Origin: Lysinibacillus telephonicus
GTDB taxonomy: Bacteria; Bacillota; Bacilli; Bacillales_A; Planococcaceae
DNA length: 64,000 bases
NCBI RefSeq assembly: GCF_003966145.1
Contig: NZ_RXNR01000014.1
Coordinates: forward strand, 20,201-84,200
Reading direction: 5' to 3'
The position numbers and the translations under genes are program-made. Positions within the stretch are counted from its first letter, which is position 1, and each line of letters begins with the position of its first letter. The notes under the pieces were generated by a model. The model saw only the letters and a program-made list of their open reading frames with translations. It did no database searches and had not been told where the DNA came from. Of this stretch, positions 9,446 through 18,481 are shown piece by piece.

Positions 9446-9570
9446 TTTTCCACCGCCTGTTTACTACTAATACTGTCATTGTATCAAACGAGAATACAGT
9501 TGCGTAGATAAAAACTTACTATTTTTCTATTAAGCTTCTGAATATAATTAAATTTAGGTATAAGATAAAA

Positions 9571-11016
9571 TCAAATATCACCTTGTAAACGATGCAACAT
9601 AACACTTAAGCCCATATTTAATTGAACATCATTATCTTCATTTTCTTTATAAGCTGTTACCTGCTCACGGATAGTGGAGAAGAAGGCATCATCCATATGT
9701 CGTCCTTTTCTTAAATCATTTTGTTCACGGAATAACGCCACTGCTTGAGCAGTATCTTCATCATAGAAACCATCTGTTCTTTCAATTGTATAACCTAACC
9801 CATTTAATATTTTTTGTGTATACGCAATTTCTTCACTAAAATCGCCCTCTCCAAATTCCCCACTTAATGGAATAATTTCCATTGAGTATAAAGGGTGTTG
9901 TTCTACCTCAATGTCAGCCTTAATTCCTTTTCCATGAATCCATTCTCTATTTGGCGTTAACCATTTATTTGTAGATAGCTTTAATTCGCCTCCATTTTTT
10001 AAATCCCAAGTTTCTTGAACAGTGCCTTTTCCAAAGCTCTTAACACCTACTATCAATGCTCGCTCCCAGCTTTGTAATGCACCAGCCATAACTTCACTTG
10101 CCGAAGCACTTCCTTCATTTTGCATTAGGATAATTGGGAGCTTTTTCATTTTATCTAAATATTGTTTTTCTTCATCAATCTGTTCAGTTTTTAATTCTTC
10201 CATAGCACCTTGACCATTTTGCATATAAGCAAATACTGTATTCTTATCTTCTATACTACTTACGACAGCAGCTACGCTATGTAAATATCCACCTGGATTA
10301 TCCCGCAAATCAACGATTAACCCTTCTACATCTTTGCCAATTAATTTTTTTGTTTCTCTAATCCACTCTTCAGCAGTTTTTTCTCCAAACATTGAAATAG
10401 ATATGTAGCCAATATCTGTCTCTCCAACTGTTAAAACTTTAGATTCAACTGTTTTATTATCAATTTCAGCACGCACGACACTTACTTTTATATGACGTTC
10501 AGTGCTTGGACGATATAAGACGAGCGTGACTTTTTCACCTTTCTCTCCTTGAATAAGCTGCATTACTTCACCAATTGTTTTTCCTTCAAGGCGTTCGTTA
10601 TCTACTTGAACGATTTCGTCAAAAGGACGAATACCAGCTTTTTCTGCTGGCGACGATTTCACAGGAGACACAACTATAAATTTTCCATTCTTCTCTGTAA
10701 TTTCAATTCCTATACCAACTCTTTGTCCAGCTAATGTCTGCTTTTGAATAGCTGCTTCCTTCGCTGTATAGTACGTACTATAAGGATCTTTTATGGCGTT
10801 TGCCATCCCTCGCAAAGCCCCTTCTACAATCACATCTTCGCTTGTACCATACACAGATTTTTCTTTAATAAGTGAAAATGCTTGATCAATTACTGTAACA
10901 TCGCTTACAGTTGTTGTCTCATTCCCCTTACTCATTGACCACTTCTGCCATAGAAAAAAGCAAGCGATAACTAAAGTTACTACAGCAACACATAAAAAAA
11001 TTCGACTCTTTCGCAT
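9571..11016 (-). CDS. ctpB: Carboxy-terminal processing protease CtpB (S41)
   Basis: A 481-aa protease. Signal anchor at residues 5-24, PDZ domain (about 92-175; SSPAEKAGIRPFDEIVQVDN), S41 tail-specific protease core, and a C-terminal peptidoglycan-binding-like domain (about 395-450; LNGLGYTIERTDGFYDEDTA). The catalytic triad can be placed as Ser305 (in GSASASE), Lys330 and Gln334 (SFGKGTVQ). CtpB in B. subtilis cleaves SpoIVFA to trigger pro-sigma-K processing. Its place beside minJ and ftsEX is conserved. The ribosome-binding site is GAGAGGAGG. Confidence 0.9.
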   Translation of the reverse strand: MRKSRIFLCVAVVTLVIACFFLWQKWSMSKGNETTTVSDVTVIDQAFSLIKEKSVYGTSEDVIVEGALRGMANAIKDPYSTYYTAKEAAIQKQTLAGQRVGIGIEITEKNGKFIVVSPVKSSPAEKAGIRPFDEIVQVDNERLEGKTIGEVMQLIQGEKGEKVTLVLYRPSTERHIKVSVVRAEIDNKTVESKVLTVGETDIGYISISMFGEKTAEEWIRETKKLIGKDVEGLIVDLRDNPGGYLHSVAAVVSSIEDKNTVFAYMQNGQGAMEELKTEQIDEEKQYLDKMKKLPIILMQNEGSASASEVMAGALQSWERALIVGVKSFGKGTVQETWDLKNGGELKLSTNKWLTPNREWIHGKGIKADIEVEQHPLYSMEIIPLSGEFGEGDFSEEIAYTQKILNGLGYTIERTDGFYDEDTAQAVALFREQNDLRKGRHMDDAFFSTIREQVTAYKENEDNDVQLNMGLSVMLHRLQGDI

Positions 11017-11101
11017 TTCTTTTCCTCCTCTCGTTCAATCTATGAAAAAACAATAGGGGATAACACATTACTAAGAGCCGAATTTTATAATTTTAAATTG
11101 A

Positions 11102-11134
11102 GGATGCCTAGATAATTAAATATTCTAGCATCCC
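11102..11134 (-). terminator. Hairpin downstream of the thioredoxin-like gene
   Basis: Stem ggatgcctaga / tctagcatcc with one bulged base. The tail on the minus strand is only weakly T-rich. Confidence 0.45.
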
Positions 11135-11254
11135 CCTTGCTTATTGTTGGATTATTTGCTTAAAGCATTACTGCTACAATTGGTTCATTTACTTTGCAGG
11201 AAAAGCAATAAAGTATAATCCTAACCTTAGCTTTTGAAATCGCATCTATGGTCA

Positions 11255-11827
11255 TTAATCTAAACTTGATGCATATTTTTTTAAAGCTTTTTGGTTTAAT
11301 GGTCCAACGATATGATGCTGAATCCGTCCTTTACTATCAATCATAAAGGTAGAAGGAATTGTCAGCACTTGATAGGTCGAACTTAATTTATCTTCTTCCA
11401 TTAAAAGAATTGGGAATGTTAGCTCATAGCTATCTATAAAATGCTGGATGGTCTCTCTTGAGCCATCTGTATATGTTAGATTAACTCCTATAATTTCGAC
11501 ATTCTCTTCTTCAGCATATTTTTCATAATACTCCTGTAAATGAGGCATTTCTTCTTTGCATGGAGGACACCACGTTGCCCAGAAATTTAAAATTACCTTC
11601 TTGCCTTTTAGATCTGATAAAGTGTAGCTTTCTCCCGATAGTGTCTTTAATGTAAAATCAGGGGCGATTTGTCCCCTTTCTAATCCTTCTTCTCCAAGTT
11701 CCATTTCATAGCCGAGCGTACTATCATTTATTGCCTCACTCGCTTCAATTTGTTTCTTTATATAAGTACCAAGCATAATGACAACTAGCAGCATTACAAT
11801 CAATAGACCAATTGTTTTCTTCTTCAT
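11255..11827 (-). CDS. ResA/TlpA-type membrane-anchored thiol-disulfide protein
   Basis: A 190-aa protein from the ATG at 11827 (GGAGAGTGGAAA upstream); a longer frame to 11902 lacks a ribosome-binding site. An N-terminal TM anchor (about residues 4-22) precedes an AhpC/TSA-thioredoxin-like fold. The active site is WCPPC (Cys87, Cys90) and the cis-Pro loop lies in LTIPSTFMID. ResA-like proteins reduce apocytochrome cysteines or other exported thiols. No cytochrome-maturation genes lie nearby, so the partner is open. It sits between ctpB and the M23 gene. Confidence 0.85.
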   Translation of the reverse strand: MKKKTIGLLIVMLLVVIMLGTYIKKQIEASEAINDSTLGYEMELGEEGLERGQIAPDFTLKTLSGESYTLSDLKGKKVILNFWATWCPPCKEEMPHLQEYYEKYAEEENVEIIGVNLTYTDGSRETIQHFIDSYELTFPILLMEEDKLSSTYQVLTIPSTFMIDSKGRIQHHIVGPLNQKALKKYASSLD

Positions 11828-12040
11828 TTTCCACTCTCCGATAGAAAAATTTTTCATCATTGGTGATTTTCTAATAACAAGAATATCATAATTGGCCATC
11901 AAAAGTACAAAACGCTAGTGTATTCTTAAATCTGGTTTAGTCAAAAATGGCAAAGTATAGCTCTGTGGTGTATGGTTAGGCCGTTTACCTCAAGAAAATT
12001 ATAATCTCTAACTTTTTTAAAATTTCCTTCACAAAATAAA

Positions 12041-12077
12041 AACAGGCTAAGTTGTGATAATCACAACTTAGCCTGTT
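12041..12077 (-). terminator. Strong terminator after the ftsEX-M23 operon
   Basis: Perfect 17-bp stem with a 3-nt loop, followed on the minus strand by TTTATTTTG. Confidence 0.9.
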
Positions 12078-12087
12078 GTTTTCTTTT

Positions 12088-13344
12088 TTATAATGGGATA
12101 TAGCGTAATGGGTTTACATTGCCTGCTTTTTGACCTTTCCAAGGACCGATATGAACCTCGAAATGTAAATGAGACCCTGTAGATCGTCCCGTATTACCCA
12201 TTTGTGCAATTTGTTGACCTTTGTCAACAACATCTCCAACACCCACATTATACGAGCTTAAGTGTGCATAAACTGTCGTATAGATTTCCCCACCCATCGA
12301 ATGGGTAATAATAACGACATTACCGTAAGTAGAAAGTGGTCCTGCATAAACTACGGAACCGCCTGCAGCAGCTACAATTGGTGTACCGATAGAGTTCGCT
12401 AGGTCAATTCCGTAGTGGAATTCAGGTCCATAACCTAAATTTCGCCAGCCATAACCGCTTGTTAGGCGACCATTTGTAGGTTTTGTCCAAGAACCATCCG
12501 AAACAGCTGGTAAAGAACCGCCACCACTTTGTTGTTGTTCACGTTGGCGCGCCAATTCAATTTGACGCTGCTGTTCTTTCATAATTTGCTCTTGAAGTTC
12601 ATCACTTACTTCTAATGCTTCTGAATATTCTTCTTCTAATAATTTTTTCTCGCTTGCAAGTTTTTCTTGCTCTGCCTCTAGCTCATCAATTAATTTATTC
12701 TTTTCTTCTTTCTGTGAATTAAGTGAAGACTTTAATTCTTCTAGCTTGGCCTTGTCAGATTCAAGCTTTTTCTTCGTATTCTCTAATTCAAGCTTTTGTT
12801 CTTCTAATTTTTCTTTGTCATTTTTTTGATCGCGCATAATTTGGCGATCCGCTTCCATTAATGTATTAACCGCTGAGAATCGGTCAATAAAATCTACAAA
12901 GCTATTAGCTCCTAATAATACGTCTAAATAACTAACAGAACCATTAGCTTGAATCGCTCTTGCTCGCTCTTGAAGAAGTTCATCACGTTGTTCAATTTTT
13001 TCCTGAAGCTTTGCAATTTCTTCCTGTAATGCTTCAATCTCTGCCTCTGCAGTTTTGATTTCCTTAGATACTTCCGCGATGTCTTCATTTGTTTTAGTGA
13101 TTTTTTCGCCAAGCTTCTTAATTTGAGCAAGCAGTTGGTCTTGTTTATTTTCAACTATTTTAAGTTGATTCGTTTTATTTTTAATTTGACTATTAAGTTC
13201 ATCTTTTTTCTGTTCAACTTGTGATTTTTGATCCTTTAAATCTGACAAACTTGCAGCATATGTAATAGGCATTTGTATAAAAAGCAACATTGCTAAAGCT
13301 GCCATGAAAATTTGGAATGGCTTTTTTTTCATGAGTTTCAACAT
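12088..13344 (-). CDS. EnvC-like M23 peptidase / murein hydrolase activator with coiled coil
   Basis: A 418-aa exported protein. The signal peptide ends near AASLSD (about residue 31). A long Glu/Lys/Gln-rich coiled coil covers about residues 32-270, then a linker, then a LytM/M23 domain (GRLTSGYGWR, FHYGIDLAN, SHLHFEVH). The HxxxD and HLH zinc ligands are present, so it may be an active endopeptidase rather than a degenerate activator. It lies directly downstream of ftsE-ftsX. FtsEX gates coiled-coil hydrolases such as EnvC, PcsB or CwlO, so this is the likely FtsEX client. The ribosome-binding site is GGAAAGGAG. Confidence 0.9.
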   Translation of the reverse strand: MLKLMKKKPFQIFMAALAMLLFIQMPITYAASLSDLKDQKSQVEQKKDELNSQIKNKTNQLKIVENKQDQLLAQIKKLGEKITKTNEDIAEVSKEIKTAEAEIEALQEEIAKLQEKIEQRDELLQERARAIQANGSVSYLDVLLGANSFVDFIDRFSAVNTLMEADRQIMRDQKNDKEKLEEQKLELENTKKKLESDKAKLEELKSSLNSQKEEKNKLIDELEAEQEKLASEKKLLEEEYSEALEVSDELQEQIMKEQQRQIELARQREQQQSGGGSLPAVSDGSWTKPTNGRLTSGYGWRNLGYGPEFHYGIDLANSIGTPIVAAAGGSVVYAGPLSTYGNVVIITHSMGGEIYTTVYAHLSSYNVGVGDVVDKGQQIAQMGNTGRSTGSHLHFEVHIGPWKGQKAGNVNPLRYIPL

Positions 13345-13400
13345 TAAAGACTCCTTTCCATTTTTAATCTACAATTCTACTTTTTCGCGATGAAATACTG

Positions 13401-14303
13401 TTAAATTTTTAAAAACTTTCGAACAGACATAAAACTTCCCCAAATACCAATCAATATCCCAAGTATTAGCAACAATGCGTTAACTTGATATAGTAATGGT
13501 GTCACATTAAGCATTTGCAGCAGTTCTCCGTGTAGTCTCGGTTCTAAAATGTTGTACACATTGTAGTAAACAATGGATACCACAACCATTGGTATGATTG
13601 CACCTAAAACTCCCAACCACATTCCTTCCAGCACAAATGGGATGCGAACAAATGAATTTGTTGCCCCTACTAATTTCATAATTTCAATTTCATCCTTACG
13701 AGCAATAATCGTAATACGAATCGTATTTGAGATTAAGAATATTGCTGTAAAAAGCAGACCTAAAATTAACACTAAGCCGACATTTCTACTTGTGTTTAAA
13801 ACACTAAATAATTTTTCTACTTTACCTTCTCCGTATACAACGTCATATGTATTATCGAATTTCTCTATTTTTTTCGCGACAGCCGCAGTTTGTTGAGGAT
13901 CTGCTGCTTTAACATAAAGAACGTTCCGTAAAGGGTTGCTTTGTTCAAAAAGACTTAAATCATCACCGAAGTCTTCAATTAAATTGTTTAGCTCCTGTTC
14001 TTTAGATGAGTAAACAACTTCTTCAACATCAGGCAAGCTTTTAATTTCTTTCATCAGCTTTTCTTCAGCTGCTTTCGCTTCGGTAGGGTCTTCAATAATT
14101 TCAATAAGCACACGAATTTCTACATCATTTTCAATATCGTCTGCTAATTTGTTTAAATTCATCATAATTACTGTAAAAACACCAACTAATAAAAGGGTAA
14201 CTGTTACAGCACTTATGGAAGCGAATGTCATCCACCCATTACGATTTAACGATTTAAGACTTTCTCGGAAATGACGACGTATTGTTCTACCCTTCATAGC
14301 CAT
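13401..14303 (-). CDS. ftsX: Cell-division ABC transporter permease FtsX
   Basis: About 300 aa from ATG 14303 (MAMKGRTIRRHFRESLKSLN), chosen because GGAGG lies 5 bp upstream; a longer frame to 14330 has no such site. Four TM helices: one near residue 30, three C-terminal, with a large extracellular loop (about 55-170). The loop would contact the M23 hydrolase. It overlaps the ftsE stop by 17 bp, indicating translational coupling. The IARKDEIEIMKLVGAT block is characteristic of the FtsX/MacB permease domain. Confidence 0.95.
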   Translation of the reverse strand: MAMKGRTIRRHFRESLKSLNRNGWMTFASISAVTVTLLLVGVFTVIMMNLNKLADDIENDVEIRVLIEIIEDPTEAKAAEEKLMKEIKSLPDVEEVVYSSKEQELNNLIEDFGDDLSLFEQSNPLRNVLYVKAADPQQTAAVAKKIEKFDNTYDVVYGEGKVEKLFSVLNTSRNVGLVLILGLLFTAIFLISNTIRITIIARKDEIEIMKLVGATNSFVRIPFVLEGMWLGVLGAIIPMVVVSIVYYNVYNILEPRLHGELLQMLNVTPLLYQVNALLLILGILIGIWGSFMSVRKFLKI

Positions 14304-14973
14304 AGTCACCTCCGTATACATCACGGACAATCATGCCACCCTCAATGGCGATAACGCGTTTACGGATTGTATTAACAATTTCGCGATTATGTGTCGCCAT
14401 TACAATTGTCGTGCCACGTGCATTTATTTCTTCAAATATGTTCATAATTTCCCATGAAGTTTCAGGATCAAGGTTTCCTGTAGGCTCGTCCGCAATAACA
14501 ACTTTAGGCATGTTCACAATTGAACGCGCTATTGATACCCGTTGCTGCTCTCCACCAGAAAGCTCACTTGGCAACATCCGGACTTTATGCTTTAAGCCAA
14601 CTAATTCTAAAACTTCCATTACACGTTTGCGAATTGCTTTCGGCTGCTCTTCTATAACTTCTAGAGCATATGCTACATTTTCGTAAACATTTAGACGAGG
14701 AAGTAATTTAAAGTCTTGGAATACAACTCCCAGCTGACGTCTAAAATATGGTACACGATTATTCTTAAGCGTCGATATATTCGTTCCAGCGATAATTACA
14801 TCACCTGAAGACGGTTTTTCTTCGCGATACATTAATTTAATAAAAGTAGATTTCCCAGCACCGCTTGGACCTACTACGTAAACAAATTCACCTTTTTTTA
14901 TATCAACGGTAATACCGTTTACTGCTACTACTCCGTTAGGGTACTTTTTGACCACATTATTCATTTGGATCAT
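14287..14973 (-). CDS. ftsE: Cell-division ATP-binding protein FtsE
   Basis: A 228-aa ABC ATPase. Walker A is GPSGAGKS (residues 35-42), signature LSGGEQQR, Walker B VVIADEPT, H-loop MATHNRE. It pairs with FtsX to couple cytoplasmic ATP hydrolysis to peptidoglycan hydrolase activation during division. It is the first gene of the ftsE-ftsX-M23 operon; upstream is a long AT-rich region that should hold the promoter. Confidence 0.97.
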   Translation of the reverse strand: MIQMNNVVKKYPNGVVAVNGITVDIKKGEFVYVVGPSGAGKSTFIKLMYREEKPSSGDVIIAGTNISTLKNNRVPYFRRQLGVVFQDFKLLPRLNVYENVAYALEVIEEQPKAIRKRVMEVLELVGLKHKVRMLPSELSGGEQQRVSIARSIVNMPKVVIADEPTGNLDPETSWEIMNIFEEINARGTTIVMATHNREIVNTIRKRVIAIEGGMIVRDVYGGDYGYEG

Positions 14974-15368
14974 TAACTAAACCACCTAAGTTCTATTAAA
15001 TAAATTTTTTCACTCACCAACCATTATAGCACTCATTTAATCTATTTTTATTACATTTTCTTTTCATTATTATGGGTATTACTCAAAGATTTATGGAAGC
15101 TGTCATATTACTTGTGAAATATGCACTATTAATATTTTGTTATTCTATTTTTTTCTATAAAATTTAACAGTTGCATTGTAAATTATTCCATAAAGGGGCA
15201 AGAATCCCTTCTATTTTTCATTAATTTCTAAAAAAATACAAAAATAGCATATATTAAATTAAAAATAAATGTACTTCTAAATGTCATGCACCAAGCCTCA
15301 GATGACTTAAAAGCTTAACCTAGATATCTAAGTGCCTGAACAACAATTTGTCCTTAAATGAAAATAGA
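14974..15368. other. Intergenic upstream of ftsE
   Basis: About 390 bp of AT-rich DNA expected to hold the ftsE promoter. No ORF or conserved structure recognised. Confidence 0.4.
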
Positions 15369-15389
15369 CGCATTTCCAAAAGAAACGCG
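15369..15389 (-). terminator. Terminator after dinB-family gene and tail ORF
   Basis: Eight-base stem (cgcatttc / gaaacgcg, one G-T pair) with loop caaaa. The minus-strand tail is TCTATTTTCATTT. Confidence 0.55.
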
Positions 15390-15407
15390 CCCTTAAGTCG
15401 AATATGA

Positions 15408-15491
15408 TTATTTCTTCTTTTTTGTTTTTATGTATTTTTGCATCAAGAATCCTGCATCATATACCGATTTTAGCCCCTTAGTTAATAACAC
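15408..15491 (-). CDS. Possible 27-aa basic peptide or gene remnant
   Basis: GTG start reading MLLTKGLKSVYDAGFLMQKY then IKTKKKK. It lies in the same frame as the DinB gene beyond its TAG, and between that stop and a terminator. The composition looks coding, but the ribosome-binding site is weak. It could be a decayed 3' end or a readthrough extension. Confidence 0.25.
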   Translation of the reverse strand: MLLTKGLKSVYDAGFLMQKYIKTKKKK

Positions 15492-15512
15492 TAGAGAAAT
15501 TCCATTCGTCCA

Positions 15513-16001
15513 CTATTCAGCTAGCCCCAATATATCTGTATTTTTTGGTATGTACCCAAGTAGGCGTAGCATTGCTACAATTTGCCCTTTATGATGAAAT
15601 TCATGCGTAATCGAATGAATCAGCAACTGATGTGGGGTTTTTCTTACAACTAAACTATCTTCCTTCCATGAAAGTTCTTTTTCGATAACTTCATCAAACT
15701 TATCTGCGAATTGTTCAAATACAGTTTCTACATATATATCAGCTTGTTGAAAATAACTGTGAATATCCTCTATTTGCATATCATTGATTACTTCCCTTGT
15801 TAAAAGATGGGTTGTTGTTTGTGAAAGCACAAAAGACCCCAGCCATGCATGATAACAACCTGCAACATGAATTAATGACTCTCTAATACTTTGAAATCCA
15901 AATCCTAATTCTTTTGTAAAATCATTATCACTTAGTTCTTTACATTGATCTAGTAAAATCTGTCTTGTTTGTTTAACCCACTCATATTCGTGTCTATCCA
16001 T
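15513..16001 (-). CDS. DinB-family protein
   Basis: A 162-aa four-helix DinB/YfiT-fold protein. Putative metal-binding histidines lie in LIHVAGCYHAWLG (about residues 44-56) and HEFHHKGQIVAMLRLLGY (about 131-148). Family members are often DNA-damage induced or act as thiol transferases, but most are uncharacterised. Full length for the family. Unlike the yfiT-like gene at the left edge, this one is intact. Confidence 0.8.
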   Translation of the reverse strand: MDRHEYEWVKQTRQILLDQCKELSDNDFTKELGFGFQSIRESLIHVAGCYHAWLGSFVLSQTTTHLLTREVINDMQIEDIHSYFQQADIYVETVFEQFADKFDEVIEKELSWKEDSLVVRKTPHQLLIHSITHEFHHKGQIVAMLRLLGYIPKNTDILGLAE

Positions 16002-16231
16002 AACTAATCACTTCCTAATTGCCAGAATATTCTTTTCATTATACGTGAATGTACACTAACTTTTAAAGGCCAAATTTAACTTAGTATTAATGAATAGTCT
16101 TTTTACTACAAAAGATGTTGGAAATACAATTCTTATTAATAGCGGGTTCAATTTAGCTATAAATTAAAATAAAGTTGGAAAAATTCAGAGGGAATAATTG
16201 AAGCATTATCTAGTGTTAGTTTTAATTAAAA

Positions 16232-16266
16232 AATCCATTTTGAAAAATGATTAATCAAAATGGATT
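16232..16266 (-). terminator. Terminator for the zinc-ribbon gene
   Basis: Perfect 12-bp stem (aatccattttga / tcaaaatggatt) followed on the minus strand by TTTTTTAATT, about 160 bp past the small gene. Confidence 0.7.
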
Positions 16267-16424
16267 CTTATTTCTAATTTATTGTTCCACATCGAGCCCG
16301 TTTTTTGAGTAACAGAGGGGAAATTATTAACTGATTAAGTACCAATAAGTTCGACTACAAAGTATCATTTCTGAATAAAAGCACATGTTAATTTTACAAT
16401 CCATTAGTAGAACTCTTCCAAAAA

Positions 16425-16589
16425 CTATTTAAAGAAGTTTTTTATCGCATCTATGCGTACTTTATGGTCACATTCTTCGCAGCGAAAAATCTTATTAGTT
16501 CTTTCCTTTAATAGCTTATATTTTAGTGAACCTTCATATACTCTAAATTTTTGTCTACAACTATAACAAAGTACCTCATAGTAATACAT
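16425..16589 (-). CDS. 54-aa zinc-ribbon protein
   Basis: Start MYYYEVLCYSCRQKFRVYEG at 16589 with a near-ideal ribosome-binding site (AGGAGGAGAACA). Two CxxC knuckles, CYSC (residues 8-11) and CEEC (37-40), are separated by a basic stretch, and the protein ends DAIKNFFK. This is a textbook four-cysteine zinc ribbon, probably a small nucleic-acid- or protein-binding factor. It has its own terminator. I do not recognise a named family. Confidence 0.7.
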   Translation of the reverse strand: MYYYEVLCYSCRQKFRVYEGSLKYKLLKERTNKIFRCEECDHKVRIDAIKNFFK

Positions 16590-17072
16590 TGTTCTCCTCC
16601 TAGTGACATATTACTTTTTGTTGATCTATGCCCAGTTATTTAGTATATTCCGAACATCTAACTGGGGATTTCTTATTAATTAAACCAGTCAATGAAATTT
16701 CTTAATATTAACGCCATCACCTTGCTGACAATTTGGTTAATTCTCTTAAAACTTTCTACAACAGGGAAAAAATGCTGCAGATTTTAATTTACAAATGGTT
16801 TCTCGATAAATGACATTTGTTTATTAATTATTTGGTTTACTTTTCACTCTTTTTTATTTTAGGATAGTGGTACAAAAAAATCAAAAAACGTTTAATTAAA
16901 GAGTACTAAATAGTTCTTGAATCACTTTATACAATTTAACTGTCCCTTTAGTTTAAGTGTAATTCTACACAACCAGAATCACATTTAGATATGAATATTG
17001 CTAATTTTACTCAACAACGTAAAAATAGACGCAATCCTTAAGGAAAGCGTCCGAATGTTGAAAAGTATATCT
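16590..17072. other. Intergenic with hairpin and terminator
   Basis: Contains a cccagtta / taactggg hairpin (16631-16666) and, at 17028-17050, gacgc-aa-tcctt / aagga-aa-gcgtc followed on the minus strand by TATTTTTA. The second is a terminator for the gene ending at 17073. No gene recognised. Confidence 0.5.
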
Positions 17073-17639
17073 TTAGTAATCAATAGAATTGGCTATCTGA
17101 ACTAGGATTTCGGGTGTTACTATATTCGAAACATCTTTATCAATACTCAACATATATTGCCAATTATCCTTTTCAAATAATAAATGATTAAACCCTTGGC
17201 TTAATTTTTCCATATACTTCGCATTACTTCCGTTATTTAGTTTAAAAACTTCCGAAACGTTCTTGTCACTAAATTGAATTTTATGCTTAATTGGTCGGAC
17301 ATCAATTTTGAAATGGTTTTGTGGTTCTTGCTCACTTATAAGTGTAATTTCAAAAGTATCATTCATATCACCTTCTAAATTGCTAAACCTGCCAAAATGG
17401 TGAGTAAAGCTAATCGGTGGAACTCTTAGGGGTAGTTTAAGTTCTTGATTAAAATGCTGCTCAAATTCCCTTGCAGCTTCTTCAACTGTCTTATATCCAA
17501 TATCGGAATAAATTTTTTCATAAGGTTCCGATGTTTCTATTTCACTGGCAAAACTGTTATCACCTTTAGTATCCAATCTTAAAATAAAATAACTACTAAA
17601 AATTAGTAATAATAATATAAGCGATACACTTTTTTTCAT
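17073..17639 (-). CDS. Secreted protein, paralogue A (DUF4367-like)
   Basis: A 188-aa protein with a signal peptide (MKKSVSLILLLLIFSSYF...). The mature domain contains GYKTVEEAAREFEQHF, ISFTHHFGRF, HFKIDVRPIK and the C-terminal ILVQIANSIDY. No lipobox. The layout (sheet-rich domain ending in a helix with IANSI) recalls DUF4367 modules of exported Bacillus proteins; that link is tentative. It is clearly paralogous to the next upstream gene, sharing GYKTV.EA..EFE.H and FTH.FG.F. Ribosome-binding site TAGGGTGA. Confidence 0.6.
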   Translation of the reverse strand: MKKSVSLILLLLIFSSYFILRLDTKGDNSFASEIETSEPYEKIYSDIGYKTVEEAAREFEQHFNQELKLPLRVPPISFTHHFGRFSNLEGDMNDTFEITLISEQEPQNHFKIDVRPIKHKIQFSDKNVSEVFKLNNGSNAKYMEKLSQGFNHLLFEKDNWQYMLSIDKDVSNIVTPEILVQIANSIDY

Positions 17640-17723
17640 CCAATCACCCTAATTTATATTTAGAAATATTTTTCCCAAGACAGTTCAACCATATTAAAAA
17701 TATATCCCTTTAAAAGAAAAAGA

Positions 17724-17743
17724 CGTATTTCTGAATAAATACG
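17724..17743 (-). terminator. Terminator after paralogue B
   Basis: Stem cgtattt / aaatacg with a 6-nt loop; minus-strand tail CTTTTTCTTTT. Confidence 0.75.
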
Positions 17744-17813
17744 CCGATTTGAAGGATCATTTCATAGGCCTTATTAAAGCAAAGACACTTATTTTATTAA
17801 ATACTTTCATTAG

Positions 17814-18347
17814 TTAATTGATTGAATTTGCAATATCAACTAATACTTCAGGTATTTCAATGTTGGTAGCTTTGTTATGAATTCCAATTAAATATTGCAA
17901 ATTATTTTTTTCAAAGACAAAAAAGTTAAATAAATCCGATTCAAAATGTATCCCCTTTGTACCATCTTGAAGTGTATATTTCCTACCTTCAAAATCCAAC
18001 TTATTTTTTAGTGGACATATATCAATTTTAAATATATTATGTCCTATTTTACTATGAACAAATCTAATTTGTAGAGAATCATTGATTTCATATTCTTTAT
18101 CTTCATAGAATTTACCAAATTCATGTGTAAATGGAATCGAAGGTATCATTGTAGGTAGCTTTACACTACAGTTGCAATGCTTTTCAAATTCCTTTACTGC
18201 CTCGGATACAGTTTTATATCCCATTTCCCTAAATTGTTCCTCAAAAGAAGGAGGAGTATCGTTAGGGTTTGCATAGACTGTTCCACTATTCCCCTTTAAT
18301 ATAAAAAAGCCTAGTAAAAGTAATAAAAAAGAAACACTTTTCTTCAA
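17814..18347 (-). CDS. Secreted protein, paralogue B (DUF4367-like)
   Basis: About 177 aa. The start is taken as TTG 18347 because GGGTGATGAAT-TTG-AAG-AAA-AGT aligns base for base with the start region of paralogue A; an ATG at 18356 is too close to the ribosome-binding site. Signal peptide, then GYKTVSEAVKEFEKHC, IPFTHEFGKF, FKIDICPLKNK, ending VDIANSIN. Unlike A it has three cysteines (HCNC, DIC), so a disulfide is possible outside the cell. Tandem duplication with separate terminators suggests independent transcription. Confidence 0.6.
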   Translation of the reverse strand: MKKSVSFLLLLLGFFILKGNSGTVYANPNDTPPSFEEQFREMGYKTVSEAVKEFEKHCNCSVKLPTMIPSIPFTHEFGKFYEDKEYEINDSLQIRFVHSKIGHNIFKIDICPLKNKLDFEGRKYTLQDGTKGIHFESDLFNFFVFEKNNLQYLIGIHNKATNIEIPEVLVDIANSIN

Positions 18348-18440
18348 ATTCATCACCCTAAATTATATTTGGGTATAGTTTGTCCAATTCAGTTATATAA
18401 ATCCTTATTCAAATAAATGGACCAATTTATAAAAAAAGAA

Positions 18441-18454
18441 CGCAATGAATTGCG
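18441..18454 (-). terminator. Terminator after the 101-aa membrane protein
   Basis: Compact stem cgcaat / attgcg; minus-strand tail TTCTTTTTTTAT. Confidence 0.7.
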
Positions 18455-18481
18455 CCCTATAATTGAAAAATAATATCCATT

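Noticed and set aside
12924..13154. Lys-rich ORF inside the M23 gene
   Set aside because: Shifted-frame shadow of the Glu/Lys coiled-coil coding sequence.
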